This document shows positions 8,637-24,181 of a stretch of 64,000 bases of DNA, piece after piece. The position numbers were made by a program, and so were the translations under genes. Location: positions 62,001 to 126,000 of the forward strand of contig NW_027488822.1 in NCBI RefSeq assembly GCF_050948215.1. Reading direction: 5' to 3'. Each line of letters starts with the position of its first letter. The first letter of the stretch is position 1. Below the pieces are notes generated by a model, which ran no database searches, was not told the origin of the DNA, and saw only the letters and a program-made list of their open reading frames with translations. The DNA comes from Halictus rubicundus (Eukaryota; Arthropoda; Insecta; Hymenoptera; Halictidae).

Positions 8637-11600
8637 CATACTTCGACTAGGTCTGGAAAATGTCCACTCAAAAATAGCTTCGTCGAACGAGAGTCGTAAA
8701 TTGCGTTGGCCGTTTGCACGAAAGAAAGACTCTTTTGTGTGCGTGCGACCGGACGCTACAATAGGATAGGATAGAGGATTGGATAGGATAGAGGATAGGA
8801 TAGGATGGAGGATAGGATAGGATAGAGGATAGGATAGGATAGAGGATAGGATAGGATAGAGGATAGGATAGGATAGAGGATAGGATAGGATAGAGGATAG
8901 GATAGGACAGAGGATAGGATAGGGGATTTGATAGGATAGAGGATAGGATAGGATAGAGGATAGGATACACGATAGGATAGGATAGAGGATAGAATAGACG
9001 ATAGGATAGGATAGAGGAAAGGATAGGATAGAGGATAGGATAAGATAGAAGATAGGATAGGGGATTTGATAGGATAGAGGATCGGATAGGATAGAAGATA
9101 GGATAGGATAGAGGATAGGATAGAGGATAGGATAGGACAGAGGATAGGATAGGGGATTTGATAGGATAGAGGATAGGATAGGATAGAGGATAGGATACAC
9201 GATAGGATAGGATAGAGGATAGGATAGACGATAGGATAGGATAGAGGATAGGATAGGATAGAGGATAGGATAAGATTGAAGATAGGATAGGGGATTTGAT
9301 AGGATAGAGGATCGGATAGGATAGAAGATAGGATAGGATAGAGGATAGGATAGAGGATAGGATGGGATAGAGGATAGGATAGGATAGAGGACAGGATAGG
9401 ATAGAGGAATGGATAGGATACAGGAAAGGATAGGATTGAGGATAGATGATAGGATAGGATAGAGGATTGGATAGGATAGAGGATAGGATAGGATGGAGGA
9501 TAGGATAGGATAGAGGATAGGATAGGATAGAGGATAGGATAGGATAGAGGATAGGATAGGATAGAGGATAGGATAGGATAGAGGATAGGATAGGACAGAG
9601 GATAGGATAGGGGATTTGATAGGATAGAGGATAGGATAGGATAGAGGATAGGATAGGATAGAGGATAGGATAGGATAGAAAATAGGATAGGGATTTTGAT
9701 AGGATAGAAGATAGGATAGAATAGTGGATCGGATAGGATAGAAGATAGGATAGGATAGAGGAAAGAATAGGATAGAGGATAGGATAGGATAGAGGATAGG
9801 ATAGGATGGAGGATAGGATAGGATAGAGGATACAGGATAGGATAGGATACAGGAAAGGATAGGATTAAGGATAGGATTGGAAAGAGGATAGGATAGGATA
9901 GAGGATAGGATAGGACAGAGGATAGGACAGGATAGACGATAGGATAGGATAGAGGATAGGATAGGATAGAGGATAGGATAGGATAGAGGATTGGATACAG
10001 GATAGGATAGGATAGAGGATATTATAGGATAGAGGATATGATTGGATAGAGGATAGGATAGGACAGAGGATTGGATAGGATAGAGGATAGAGGATAGGAT
10101 AGGATACAGGAAAGGATAGGATAGAGGATAGGATACACGATAGGATAGGATAGAGGATATGATAGGACAGAGGATTGGATATAATAGAGGATAGAGGATA
10201 GGATAGGATACAGGAAAGGATAGGATTGAGGATAGGATTGGATAGAGGATAGGATAGGGGATTGGATAGGATAGGATACAGGATAGGTTAGGATAGAGGA
10301 TAGGATAGAGGATAGGATAGAGGATAGGAAAGGATAGAGGATAGGATAGGATAGAGGATAGGAGAGGATAGAGGATAGGATAGGATAGAGGATATGATAG
10401 GGTAGAGGATACGATAGGATAGATGATACAGGATAGGATAGGATACAGGAAAGGATAGGATTGAGGATAGGATTGGATAGGGGATAGGATAGGATAGAGG
10501 CTAGGATAGGATAGTGGATAGGATAGGATAGAGGATAGGATAGGATATTGGATAGAATAGGATAGAGGATATGATAGGGTAGAGAGGATACGATAGGATA
10601 GAGGATACAGGATAGGATAGGATACAGGAAAGGATAGGATTGAGGATAGGATTGGATAGGGGATAGGATAGGATAGAGGATAGGATAGACGATAGGATAG
10701 AGAATAGGATAGGACACAGGATAGGATAGGGGATTTGATAGGATAGAGGATAGGATAGGACAGAGGATAGGATAGGATAGAGGATAGGATAGGACAGAGG
10801 ATTGGATAGGGTAGAGGATAGAGGATAGGATAGGATACAGGAAAGGATAGGATTGAGGATAGGATTGGATAGAGGATAGGATAGGGGATTGGATAGGATA
10901 GGATAGAGGATAGGATAGAGGATAGGATAGGATAGAGGATAATACAGGATATACGATAGGATAGGATAGAGGATAGGATAGGATAGAGGATAGAATAGGA
11001 TAGAGGATTGGATAGAGGATAGGATAGGATAGAGGATAGGATAGGGGATTTGATAGGATAGAGGATAGGATAGGATAGAGGATAGGATAGACGATAGGAT
11101 AGGATAGAGGATAGGATAGGATAGAGGATAGGATAGGATAGAGGATAGGATAGGATACAGGAGAGGATAGGATAGAGGATAGGATAGGATAGAGGATAGG
11201 ATAGGATAGAGGATAGGATAGGATAGAGGATAGGATAGGATAGAGGATAGGATAGACGATAGGATAGGATAGAGGATAGGATAGACGATAGGATAGGATA
11301 GAGGATAGGATAGGATAGAGGATAGGATAAGATAGAAGATAGGATAGGGGATTTGATAGGATAGAGGATCGGATAGGATAGAAGATAGGATAGGATAGAG
11401 GATAGGATAGGATAGAGGATAGGATAGAGGATAGGATGGGATAGAGGATAGGATAGACGATAGGATAGGATAGAGGATAGGATAGACGATAGGATAGGAT
11501 AGAGGATAGGATAGGATAGAGGATAGGATAAGATAGAAGATAGGATAGGGGATTTGATAGGATAGAGGATCGGATAGGATAGAAGATAGGATAGGATAGA

Positions 11601-12576
11601 GGATAGGATAGGATAGAGGAGAGGATAGAGGATAGGATGGGATAGAGGATAGGATAGGATAGAGGACAGGATAGGATAGAGGAATGGATAGGATACAGGA
11701 AAGGATAGGATTGAGGATAGATGATAGGATAGGATAGAGGATAGGATATTATAGAGGATAGGATAGAGGATAGGATGGGATAGAGGATAGGATAGGATAG
11801 AAGATAGGATAGGATAGAGGATAGGCTAGGATAGTGGATAGGATAGGATAGAGGATAGGATAGAATAGAGGATAGGATAGAGGATAGGATAGGATAGAGG
11901 ATAGGATAGGATAGAGGATAGGATAGGGTAGAGGATAGGATAGGATAGAGGATAGGATATGATGGAGGATAGGATAGGACAGAGGATAGGATAGGGGATT
12001 TGATAGGATAGAGGATAGGATACACGATAGGATAGGATAGAGGATAGGATAGGACAGAGGATTGGATAGGATAGAGGATAGAGGATAGGATAGGATACAG
12101 GAGAGGATAGGATTGAGGATAGGATTGGATAGAGGATAGGATAGGATAGAGGATAGGATAGGATAGAGGACAGGATAGACGATAGGATAGGATAGAGGAT
12201 AGGATAGACGATAGGATAGGATAGTGGATAGGATAGGATAGAGGATAGGATAAGATAGAAGATAGGATAGGGGATTTGATAGGATAGAGGATCGGATAGG
12301 ATAGAAGATAGGATAGGATAGAGGATAGGATAGAGGATAGGATGGGATAGAGGATAGGATAGGATAGAGGACAGGATAGGATAGAGGAATGGATAGGATA
12401 CAGGAAAGGATAGGATTGAGGATAGATGATAGGATAGGATAGAGGATTGGATAGGATAGAGGATAGGATAGGATGGAGGATAGGATAGGATAGAGGATAG
12501 GATAGGATAGAGGATAGGATAGGTTAGAGGATAGGATAGGATAGAGGATAGGATAGGATAGAGGATAAGATAGGAC

Positions 12577-14817
12577 AGAGGATAGGATAGGGGATTTGAT
12601 AGGATAGAGGATAGGATAGGATAGAGGATAGGATACACGATAGGATAGGATAGAGGATAGGATAGGACAGAGGATTGGATAGGATAGAGGATAGAGGATA
12701 GGATAGGATACAGGAAAGGATAGGATTGAGGATAGGATTGGATAGAGGATAGGATAGGGGATTGGATAGGATAGGATAGAGGACAGGCTAGGATAGAGGA
12801 TAGGATAGAGGATAGGAAAGGATAGAGGATAGGATAGGATAGAGGATAGGATAGGATAGAGGATAGGATAGGATAGAGGATATGATAGGGTAGAGGATAC
12901 GATAGGATAGAGGATACAGGAAAGGATAGGATTGAGGATAGATGATAGGATAGGATAGAGGATTGGATAGGATAGAGGATAGGATAGGATGGAGGATAGG
13001 ATAGGATAGAGGATAGGATAGGATAGAGGATAGGATAGGATAGAGGATAGGATAGGATAGAGGATAGGATAGGATAGAAGATAGGATAGGATAGAGGATA
13101 GGATAGGATAGAGGATAGGATAGACGATAGGATAGGATAGAGGATATTATAGGATAGAGGATATGATAGGATAGAGGATACGATAGGACAGAGGATTGGA
13201 TAGGATTGAGGATAGAGGATAGGATAGGATAGAGGATAGGATAGGATAGGGGATATGATAGGGTAGAGGATATGATAGGATAGAGGATTGCATAGGATAG
13301 AGTATAGAGGATAGGATAGGATACAGGAAAGGATAGGATTGAGGATAGGATTGGATGCAGGAAAGGATAGGATTGAGGATAGGATTGGATAGAGGATAGG
13401 ATAGGGGATTGGATAGGATAGGATAGAGGATAGGCTAGGATAGAGGATAGGATAGAGGATAGGATAGAGGATAGGAAAGGATAGAGGATAGGATAGGATA
13501 GATTATAGGATAGGTTAGAGGATATGATAGGGTAGAGGATACGATAGGATAGAGGATACAGGATAGGATAGGATACATGAAAGGATAGGATTGAGGATAG
13601 GATTGGATAGGGGATAGGATAGGATAGAGGATAGGATAGGATAGAGGATAGGATAAGATAGAAGATAGGATAGGGGATTTGATAGGATAGAGGATCGGAT
13701 AGGATAGAAGATAGGATAGGATAGAGGATAGGATAGAGGATAGGATGGGATAGAGGATAGGATAGGATAGAGGACAGGATAGGATAGAGGAATGGATAGG
13801 ATACAGGAAAGGATAGGATTGAGGATAGATGATAGGATAGGATAGAGGATTGGATAGGATAGAGGATAGGATAGGATGGAGGATAGGATAGGATAGAGGA
13901 TAGGATAGGATAGAGGATAGGATAGGATAGAGGATAGGATAGGACAGAGGATAGGATAGGGGATTTGATAGGATAGAGGATAGGATAGGATAGAGGATAG
14001 GATACACGATAGGATAGGATAGAGGATAGGATAGGACAGAGGATTGGATAGGATAGAGGATAGAGGATAGGATAGGATACAGGAAAGGATAGGATTGAGG
14101 ATAGGATTGGATAGAGGATAGGATAGGGGATTGGATAGGATAGGATAGAGGATAGGCTAGGATAGAGGATAGGATAGAGGATAGGAAAGGATAGAGGATA
14201 GGATAGGATAGATTATAGGATAGGATAGAGGATATGATAGGGTAGAGGATACGATAGGATAGAGGATACAGGATAGGATAGGATACATGAAAGGATAGGA
14301 TTGAGGATAGGATTGGATAGGGGATAGGATAGGATAGAGGATAGGATAGGACAGAGGATAGGATAGGGGATTTGATAGGATAGAGGATAGGATACACGAT
14401 AGGATAGGATAGAGGATAGGATAGGACAGAGAATTGGATAGGATAGAGGATAGAGGATAGGATAGGATACAGGAGAGGATAGGATTGAGGATAGGATTGG
14501 ATAGAGGTTAGGATAGGGGATTGGATTGGATAGGATAGAGGATAGGCTAGGATAGAGGATAGGATAGAGGATAGGATAGGGGATTTGATAGGATAGAGGA
14601 TAGGATAGGATAGACGATAGGATTGGATAGTGGATAGGATAGGATAGAGGATAGGATAGAATAGAAGATAGGATAGGATAGAGGATAGGATAGGATAGAG
14701 GATAGGATAGACGATAGGATAGGATAGAGGATATTATAGGATAGAGGATATGATAGGATAGAGGATACGATAGGACAGAGGATTGGATAGGATTGAGGAT
14801 AGAGGATAGGATAGGAT
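12577..14817 (+). repeat. 2.24-kb higher-order repeat, copy 1
   Basis: This segment is followed directly by a second, near-identical copy. The offset is 2241 bp at the left and 2253 bp further right because copy 2 gains one 12-bp GGATAGGATAGA-type unit near 15050. Translated stretches 13435-14397 and 15688-16650 are identical over 320 residues. Boundaries are placed where the flanks stop matching and are good to about 20 bp. Confidence 0.8.
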
Positions 14818-17070
14818 AGAGGATAGGATAGGGGATTTGATAGGATAGAGGATAGGATAGGATAGAGGATAGGATACACGATAGGATAGGATAGAGGATA
14901 GGATAGGACAGAGGATTGGATAGGATAGAGGATAGAGGATAGGATAGGATACAGGAAAGGATAGGATTGAGGATAGGATTGGATAGAGGATAGGATAGGG
15001 GATTGGATAGGATAGGATAGAGGACAGGCTAGGATAGAGGATAGGATAGAGGATAGGATAGAGGATAGGAAAGGATAGAGGATAGGATAGGATAGAGGAT
15101 AGGATAGGATAGAGGATAGGATAGGATAGAGGATATGATAGGGTAGAGGATACGATAGGATAGAGGATACAGGAAAGGATAGGATTGAGGATAGATGATA
15201 GGATAGGATAGAGGATTGGATAGGATAGAGGATAGGATAGGATGGAGGATAGGATAGGATAGAGGATAGGATAGGATAGAGGATAGGATAGGATAGAGGA
15301 TAGGATAGGATAGAGGATAGGATAGGATAGAAGATAGGATAGGATAGAGGATAGGATAGGATAGAGGATAGGATAGACGATAGGATAGGATAGAGGATAT
15401 TATAGGATAGAGGATATGATAGGATAGAGGATACGATAGGACAGAGGATTGGATAGGATTGAGGATAGAGGATAGGATAGGATAGAGGATAGGATAGGAT
15501 AGGGGATATGATAGGGTAGAGGATATGATAGGATAGAGGATTGCATAGGATAGAGTATAGAGGATAGGATAGGATACAGGAAAGGATAGGATTGAGGATA
15601 GGATTGGATGCAGGAAAGGATAGGATTGAGGATAGGATTGGATAGAGGATAGGATAGGGGATTGGATAGGATAGGATAGAGGATAGGCTAGGATAGAGGA
15701 TAGGATAGAGGATAGGATAGAGGATAGGAAAGGATAGAGGATAGGATAGGATAGATTATAGGATAGGTTAGAGGATATGATAGGGTAGAGGATACGATAG
15801 GATAGAGGATACAGGATAGGATAGGATACATGAAAGGATAGGATTGAGGATAGGATTGGATAGGGGATAGGATAGGATAGAGGATAGGATAGGATAGAGG
15901 ATAGGATAAGATAGAAGATAGGATAGGGGATTTGATAGGATAGAGGATCGGATAGGATAGAAGATAGGATAGGATAGAGGATAGGATAGAGGATAGGATG
16001 GGATAGAGGATAGGATAGGATAGAGGACAGGATAGGATAGAGGAATGGATAGGATACAGGAAAGGATAGGATTGAGGATAGATGATAGGATAGGATAGAG
16101 GATTGGATAGGATAGAGGATAGGATAGGATGGAGGATAGGATAGGATAGAGGATAGGATAGGATAGAGGATAGGATAGGATAGAGGATAGGATAGGACAG
16201 AGGATAGGATAGGGGATTTGATAGGATAGAGGATAGGATAGGATAGAGGATAGGATACACGATAGGATAGGATAGAGGATAGGATAGGACAGAGGATTGG
16301 ATAGGATAGAGGATAGAGGATAGGATAGGATACAGGAAAGGATAGGATTGAGGATAGGATTGGATAGAGGATAGGATAGGGGATTGGATAGGATAGGATA
16401 GAGGATAGGCTAGGATAGAGGATAGGATAGAGGATAGGAAAGGATAGAGGATAGGATAGGATAGATTATAGGATAGGATAGAGGATATGATAGGGTAGAG
16501 GATACGATAGGATAGAGGATACAGGATAGGATAGGATACATGAAAGGATAGGATTGAGGATAGGATTGGATAGGGGATAGGATAGGATAGAGGATAGGAT
16601 AGGACAGAGGATAGGATAGGGGATTTGATAGGATAGAGGATAGGATACACGATAGGATAGGATAGAGGATAGGATAGGACAGAGAATTGGATAGGATAGA
16701 GGATAGAGGATAGGATAGGATACAGGAGAGGATAGGATTGAGGATAGGATTGGATAGAGGTTAGGATAGGGGATTGGATTGGATAGGATAGAGGATAGGC
16801 TAGGATAGAGGATAGGATAGAGGATAGGATAGGGGATTTGATAGGATAGAGGATAGGATAGGATAGACGATAGGATTGGATAGTGGATAGGATAGGATAG
16901 AGGATAGGATAGAATAGAAGATAGGATAGGATAGAGGATAGGATAGGATAGAGGATAGGATAGACGATAGGATAGGATAGAGGATATTATAGGATAGAGG
17001 ATATGATAGGATAGAGGATACGATAGGACAGAGGATTGGATAGGATTGAGGATAGAGGATAGGATAGGAT
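14818..17070 (+). repeat. 2.25-kb higher-order repeat, copy 2
   Basis: Second tandem copy of 12577-14817. Similarity to the start of copy 2 stops near 17070, so there are two full copies. The sequence after 17036 instead resembles the module at 13195, suggesting further internal rearrangement. Confidence 0.8.
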
Positions 17071-20000
17071 AGAGGATAGGATAGGATAGGGGATATGATA
17101 GGGTAGAGGATATGATAGGATAGAGGATTGCATAGGATAGAGTATAGAGGATAGGATAGGATACAGGAAAGGATAGGATTGAGGATAGGATTGGATGCAG
17201 GATAGGATAGGATAGTGGATAGGATAGGACAGAGGATAGGATAGGGGAATGGATAGGATACAGGAAAGGATAGGATTGAGGATAGATGATAGGATAGGAT
17301 AGAGGATTGGATAGGGTAGAGGATAGGATAGGATAGAAGATAGGATAGGATAGGATAGAGGATAGGATAGGATAGAGGATAGGATAAACGATAGGATAGG
17401 ATAGAGGATAGGATAGGATAGAGGATAGGATAGGATAGAAAATAGGATAGGGGATTTGATAGGATAGAGGATCAGATAGGATAGAAGATAGGATAGAATA
17501 GTGGATCGGATAGGATAGAAGATAGGATAGGATAGAGGAAAGGATAGGATAGAGGATAGGATAGGATAGAGGATAGGATAGGATGGAGGATAGGATAGGA
17601 TAGAGGATACAGGATAGGATAGGATACAGGAAAGGATAGGATTGAGGATAGGATTGGAAAGAGGATAGGATAGGATAGAGGATAGGATAGGACAGAGGAT
17701 AGGACAGGATAGACGATAGGATAGGATAGAGGATAGGATAGGATAGAGGATAGGATAGGATAGAGGATTGGATACAGGATAGGATAGGATAGAGATATTA
17801 TAGGATAGAGGATATGATTGGATAGAGGATAGGATAGGACAGAGGATTGGATAGGATAGAGGATAGAGGATAGGATAGGATACAGGAAAGGATAGGATAG
17901 AGGATAGGATACACGATAGGATAGGATAGAGGATAGGATAGGACAGAGGATTGGATAGGATAGAGGATAGAGGATAGGATAGGATACAGGAAAGGATAGG
18001 ATTGAGGATAGGATTGGATAGAGGATAGGATAGGGGATTGGATAGGATAGGATACAGGATAGGTTAGGATAGAGGATAGGATAGAGGATAGGATAGAGGA
18101 TAGGAAAGGATAGAGGATAGGATAGGATAGAGGATAGGAGAGGATAGAGGATAGGATAGGATAGAGGATAGGATAGACGATAGGATAGGATAGAGGATAT
18201 TATAGGATAGAGGATATGATAGGATAGAGGATACGATAGGACAGAGGATTGGATAGGATTGAGGATAGAGGATAGGATAGGATAGAGGATAGGATAGGAT
18301 AGGGGATATGATAGGGTAGAGGATATGATAGGATAGAGGATTGCATAGGATAGAGTATAGAGGATAGGATAGGATACAGGAAAGGATAGGATTGAGGATA
18401 GGATTGGATGCAGGATAGGATAGGATAGAGGATAGGATAGGACAGAGGATAGGATAGGGGATTTCATAGGGTAGAGGATAGGATACGATAGAAGATAGGA
18501 TAGGATAGGATAGAGGATAGGATAGGATAGAGGATAGGATAAACGATAGGATAGGATAGAGGATAGGATAGGATAGAGGATAGGATAGGATAGAAAATAG
18601 GATAGGGGATTTGATAGGATAGAAGATAGGATAGAATAGTGGATCGGATAGGATAGAAGATAGGATAGGATAGAGGAAAGGATAGGATAGAGGATAGGAT
18701 AGGATAGGATGGAGGATAGGATAGGATAGAGGATACAGGATAGGATAGGATACAGGAAAGGATAGGATTGAGGATAGGATAGGATAGAGGATAGGATAGG
18801 ACAGAGGATAGGACAGGATAGACGATAGGATAGGATAGAGGATAGGATAGGATAGAGGATAGGATAGGATAGAGGATTGGATACAGGATAGGATAGGATA
18901 GAGGATATTATAGGATAGAGGATATGATTGGATAGAGGATAGGATAGAGGATAGGATAGGATAGAGGATAATACAGGATAGACGATAGGATAGGATAGAG
19001 GATAGGATAGGATAGAGGATAGAATAGGATAGAGGATTGGATAGAGGATAGGATAGGATAGAGGATAGGATAAGATAGAAGATAGGATAGGGGATTTGAT
19101 AGGATAGAGGATCGGATAGGATAGAAGATAGGATAGGATAGAGGATAGGATAGGATAGAGGATAGGATAGAGGATAGGATGGGATAGAGGATAGGATAGG
19201 ATAGAGGACAGGATAGGATACAGGAATGGATAGGATACAGGAAAGGATAGGATTGAGGATAGATGATAGGATAGGATAGAGGATAGGATATTATAGAGGA
19301 TAGGATAGAGGATAGGATGGGATAGAGGATAGGATAGGATAGAAGATAGGATAGGATAGAGGATAGGATAGGATAGTGGATAGGATAGGATAGAGGATAG
19401 GATAGAATAGAGGATAGGATAGAGGATAGGATAGGATAGAGGATAGGATAGGATAGAGGATAGGTTAGGGTAGAGGATAGGATAGGATAGAGGATATGAT
19501 AGGGTAGAGGATACGATAGGATAGAGGTTACAGGATAGGATAGGATACAGGAAAGGATAGGATTGAGGATAGGATTGGATAGGGGATATAATAGGATAGA
19601 GGATAAGATAGACGATAGGATAGGATAGAGGATAGGATAGGATAGAGGATAGGATAGGACAGAGGATAGGATAGGGGATTTGATAGGATAGAGGATAGGA
19701 TAGGACAGAGGATAGGATAGGATAGAGGATAGGATAGGACAGAGGATAGGATAGGGGATTTGATAGGATAGAGGATAGGATAGGACAGAGGATTGGATAG
19801 GATAGAGGATAGAGGATAGGATAGGATACAGGAAAGGATAGGATTGAGGATAGGATTGGATAGAGGATAGGATAGGGGATTGGATAGGATAGGATACAGG
19901 ATAGGCTAGGATAGAGGATAGGATAGAGGATAGGATAGAGGATAGGAAAGGATAGAGGATAGGATAGGATAGAGGATAGGATAGGATAGAGGATTGGATA

Positions 20001-23000
20001 GAATAGAGGATATGATAGGGTAGAGGATACGATCGGATAGAGGATACAGGATAGGATAGGATACAGGAAAGGATAGGATTGAGGATAGGATTGGATAGGG
20101 GATAGGATAGGATAGAGGATAGGATAGGACAGAGGATAGGATAGGGGAATTGATAGGATAGAGGATACGATACACGATAGGATAGGATAGAGGATAGGAT
20201 AGGACAGAGGATTGGATAGGATAGAGGATAGAGGATAGGATAGGATACAGGAAAGGATAGGATTGAGGATAGGATTGGATAGAGGATAGGATAGGGGATT
20301 GGATTGGATAGGATAGAGGATAGGCTAGGATAGAGGATAGGATAGAGGATAGGATAGGATAGAGGATTGGATAGGATAGAGGATAGAATAGGATAGAGGA
20401 TATGATAGGGTAGAGAGGATACGATAGGATAGAGGATACAGGATAGGATAGGATACAGGAAAGGATAGGATTGAGGATAGGATTGGATAGGGGATAGGAT
20501 AGGATAGAGGATAGGATAGGACAGAGGATAGGATAGGGGATTTGATAGGATAGAGGATAGGATAGGAAAGAGGATAGGATAGGATAGAGGATAGGATAGG
20601 ACAGAGGATAGGATAGGGGATTTGATAGGATAGAGGATAGGATAGGACAGAGGATTGGATAGGATAGAGGAGAGAGGATAGGATAGGATACAGGAAAGGA
20701 TAGGATTGAGGATAGGATTGGATAGAGGATAGGATAGGGGATTGGATAGGATAGGATAGAGGATAGGATAGAGGATAGGATAGACGATAGGATAGGATAG
20801 AGGATAGGATAGGATAGAGGATAGTATAGGATAGAGGATAGGATAGGATACAGGAGAGGATAGGATAGAGGATAGGATAGGATAGGATAGAGGATAGGAT
20901 AGGATACAGGATAGGATAGACGATAGGATAGGATAGAGGATATGATAGGGTAGAGGATACGATAGGATAGAGGATACAGGATAGGATAGAATACAGGAAA
21001 GCATAGGATTGAGGATAGGATTGGATAGGGGATAGGATAGGATAGAGGATAGGATAGGATAGTGGATAGGATAGGATAGAGGATAGGATAGGATAGAGGA
21101 TAGAATAGGATAGAGGATATGATAGGGTAGAGAGGATACGATAGGATAGAGGATACAGGATAGGATAGGATACAGGAAAGGATAGGATTGAGGATAGGAT
21201 TGGATAGGGGATAGGATAGGATAGAGGATAGGATAGAGGATAGGATAGAGGATAGGATAGGACAGAGGATAGGATAGGGGATTTGATAGGATAGAGGATA
21301 GGATAGGACAGAGGATAGGATAGGATAGAGGATAGGATAGGACAGAGGATTGGATAGGGTAGAGGATGGAGGATAGGATAGGATACAGGAAAGGATAGGA
21401 TTGAGGATAGGATTGGATAGAGGATAGGATAGGGGATTGGATAGGATAGGATAGAGGATAGGATAGAGGATAGGATAGGGGATTGGATAGGATAGGATAG
21501 AGGATAGGATAGAGGATAGGATAGGATAGAGGATAGGATAGGATAGAGGATAGGATAAGATAGAAGATAGGATAGGGGATTTGATAGGATAGAGGATCGG
21601 ATAGGATAGAAGATAGGATAGGATAGAGGATAGGATAGGATAGAGGATAGGATAGAGGATAGGATGGGATAGAGGATAGGATAGGATAGAGGACAGGATA
21701 GGATAGAGGAATGGATAGGATACAGGAAAGGATAGGATTGAGGATAGATGATAGGATAGGATAGAGGATAGGATATTATAGAGGATAGGATAGAGGATAG
21801 GATGGGATAGAGGATAGGATAGGATAGAAGATAGGATAGGATAGAGGATAGGATAGGATAGTGGATAGGATAGGATAGAGGATAGGATAGAATAGAGGAT
21901 AGGATAGAGGATAGGATAGGATAGAGGATAGGATAGGATAGACGATAGGATAGGATAGAGGATAGGATAGGATAGAGGATAGGATAAGATAGAAGATAGG
22001 ATAGGGGATTTGATAGGATAGAGGATCGGATAGGATAGAAGATAGGATAGGATAGAGGATAGGATAGGACAGAGGATAGGATAGGGGATTTGATAGGATA
22101 GAGGATAGGATAGGATAGAGGATAGGATACACGATAGGATGGGATAGAGGATAGGATAGGACAGAGGATTGGATAGGATAGAGGATAGAGGATAGGATAG
22201 GATACAGAAAAGGGTAGGATTGAGGATAGGATTGGATAGAGGATAGGATAGGGGATTGGATAGGATAGGATACAGGATAGGCTAGGATAGAGGATAGGAT
22301 AGAGGATAGGATAGAGGATAGGAAAGATAGAGGATAGGATAGGATAGAGGATAGGATAGGATAGAGGATAGGATAGGATAGAGGATATGATAGGTTAGAG
22401 GATACGATAGGATAGAGGATACAGGATAGGATAGAGGATACAGGATAGGATAGGATACAGGAAAGGATAGGATTGAGGATAGGATTGGATAGGGGATATA
22501 ATAGGATAGAGGATACGATACACGATAGGATAGGATAGAGGATAGGATAGGACAGAGGATTGGATAGGATAGAGGATAGAGGATAGGATAGGATACAGGA
22601 AAGGATAGGATTGAGGATAGGATTGGATAGAGGATAGGATAGGGGATTGGATTGGATAGGATAGAGGATAGGCTAGGATAGAGGATACAGGATAGGATAG
22701 AGGATACAGGATAGGATAGGATACAGGAAAGGATAGGATTGAGGATAGGATTGGATAGGGGATATAATAGGATAGAGGATACGATACACGATAGGATAGG
22801 ATAGAGGATAGGATAGGACAGAGGATTGGATAGGATAGAGGATAGAGGATAGGATAGGATACAGGAAAGGATAGGATTGAGGATAGGATTGGATAGAGGA
22901 TAGGATAGGGGATTGGATTGGATAGGATAGAGGATAGGCTAGGATAGAGGATAGGATAGAGGATAGGATAGGATAGAGGATACAGGATAGGATAGGATAC

Positions 23001-24181
23001 AGGAAAGGATAGGATTGAGGATAGGATTGGATAGGGGATAGGATAGGATAGAGGATAGGATAGACGATAGGATAGAGGATAGGATAGGACAGAGGATAGG
23101 ATAGGGGATTTGATAGGATAGAGGATAGGATAGGACAGAGGATAGGATAGGATAGAGGATAGGATAGGAGAGAGGATAGGATAGGGGATTTGATAGGATA
23201 GAGGATAGGATAGGACAGAGGATTGGATAGGATAGAGGAGAGAGGATAGGATAGGATACAGGAAAGGATAGGATTGAGGATAGGATTGGATAGAGGATAG
23301 GATAGGGGATTGGATAGGATAGGATAGAGGATAGGATAGACGATAGGATAGGATAGAGGATAGGATAGGATAGAGGATAGGATAGGATAGAGGATAGGAT
23401 AGGATACAGGAGAGGATAGGATAGAGGATAGGATAGGATAGGATAGAGGATAGGATAGGATACAGGATAGGATAGACGATAGGATAGGATAGAGGATATG
23501 ATAGGGTAGAGGATACGATAGGATAGAGGATACAGGATAGGATAGAATACAGGAAAGCATAGGATTGAGGATAGGATTGGATAGGGGATAGGATAGGATA
23601 GAGGATAGGATAGGATAGTGGATAGGATAGGATAGAGGATAGGATAGGATAGAGGATAGAATAGGATAGAGGATATGATAGGGTAGAGAGGATACGATAG
23701 GATAGAGGATACAGGATAGGATAGGATACAGGAAAGGATAGGATTGAGGATAGGATTGGATAGGGGATAGGATAGGATAGAGGATAGGATAGAGGATAGG
23801 ATAGAGGATAGGATAGGACAGAGGATAGGATAGGGGATTTGATAGGATAGAGGATAGGATAGGACAGAGGATAGGATAGGATAGAGGATAGGATAGGACA
23901 GAGGATTGGATAGGGTAGAGGATGGAGGATAGGATAGGATACAGGAAAGGATAGGATTGAGGATAGGATTGGATAGAGGATAGGATAGGGGATTGGATAG
24001 GATAGGATAGAGGATAGGATAGAGGATAGGATAGGATAGAGGATAATACAGGATAGACGATAGGATAGGATAGAGGATAGGATAGGATAGAGGATAGAAT
24101 AGGATAGAGGATTGGATGGAGGATAGGATAGGATAGAGGATAGGTTAGGGGATTTGATAGGATAGAGGATAGGATAGGATA

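Larger units (their letters stand above)
8176..8760 (+). mobile_element. Candidate solo LTR (585 bp) of an LTR retrotransposon
   Basis: A non-satellite island begins TGTGGATAGG and ends GGACGCTACA, so it has the TGT...ACA ends typical of LTRs. ATAG at 8172-8175 and at 8761-8764 could be a 4-bp target-site duplication, but ATAG occurs in every satellite unit, so this is weak. On + it reads like an LTR: a 5' part of about 420 bp (U3) with two CCAAT-type motifs, an arthropod initiator TCAGT at 8596-8600, AATAAA at 8631-8636 and about 120 bp to the end. A TATATATA run sits at 8234-8241. No gag/pol sequence is present. It interrupts the satellite and has no satellite-like bases inside. A different unique insertion remains possible. 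Confidence 0.55.
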
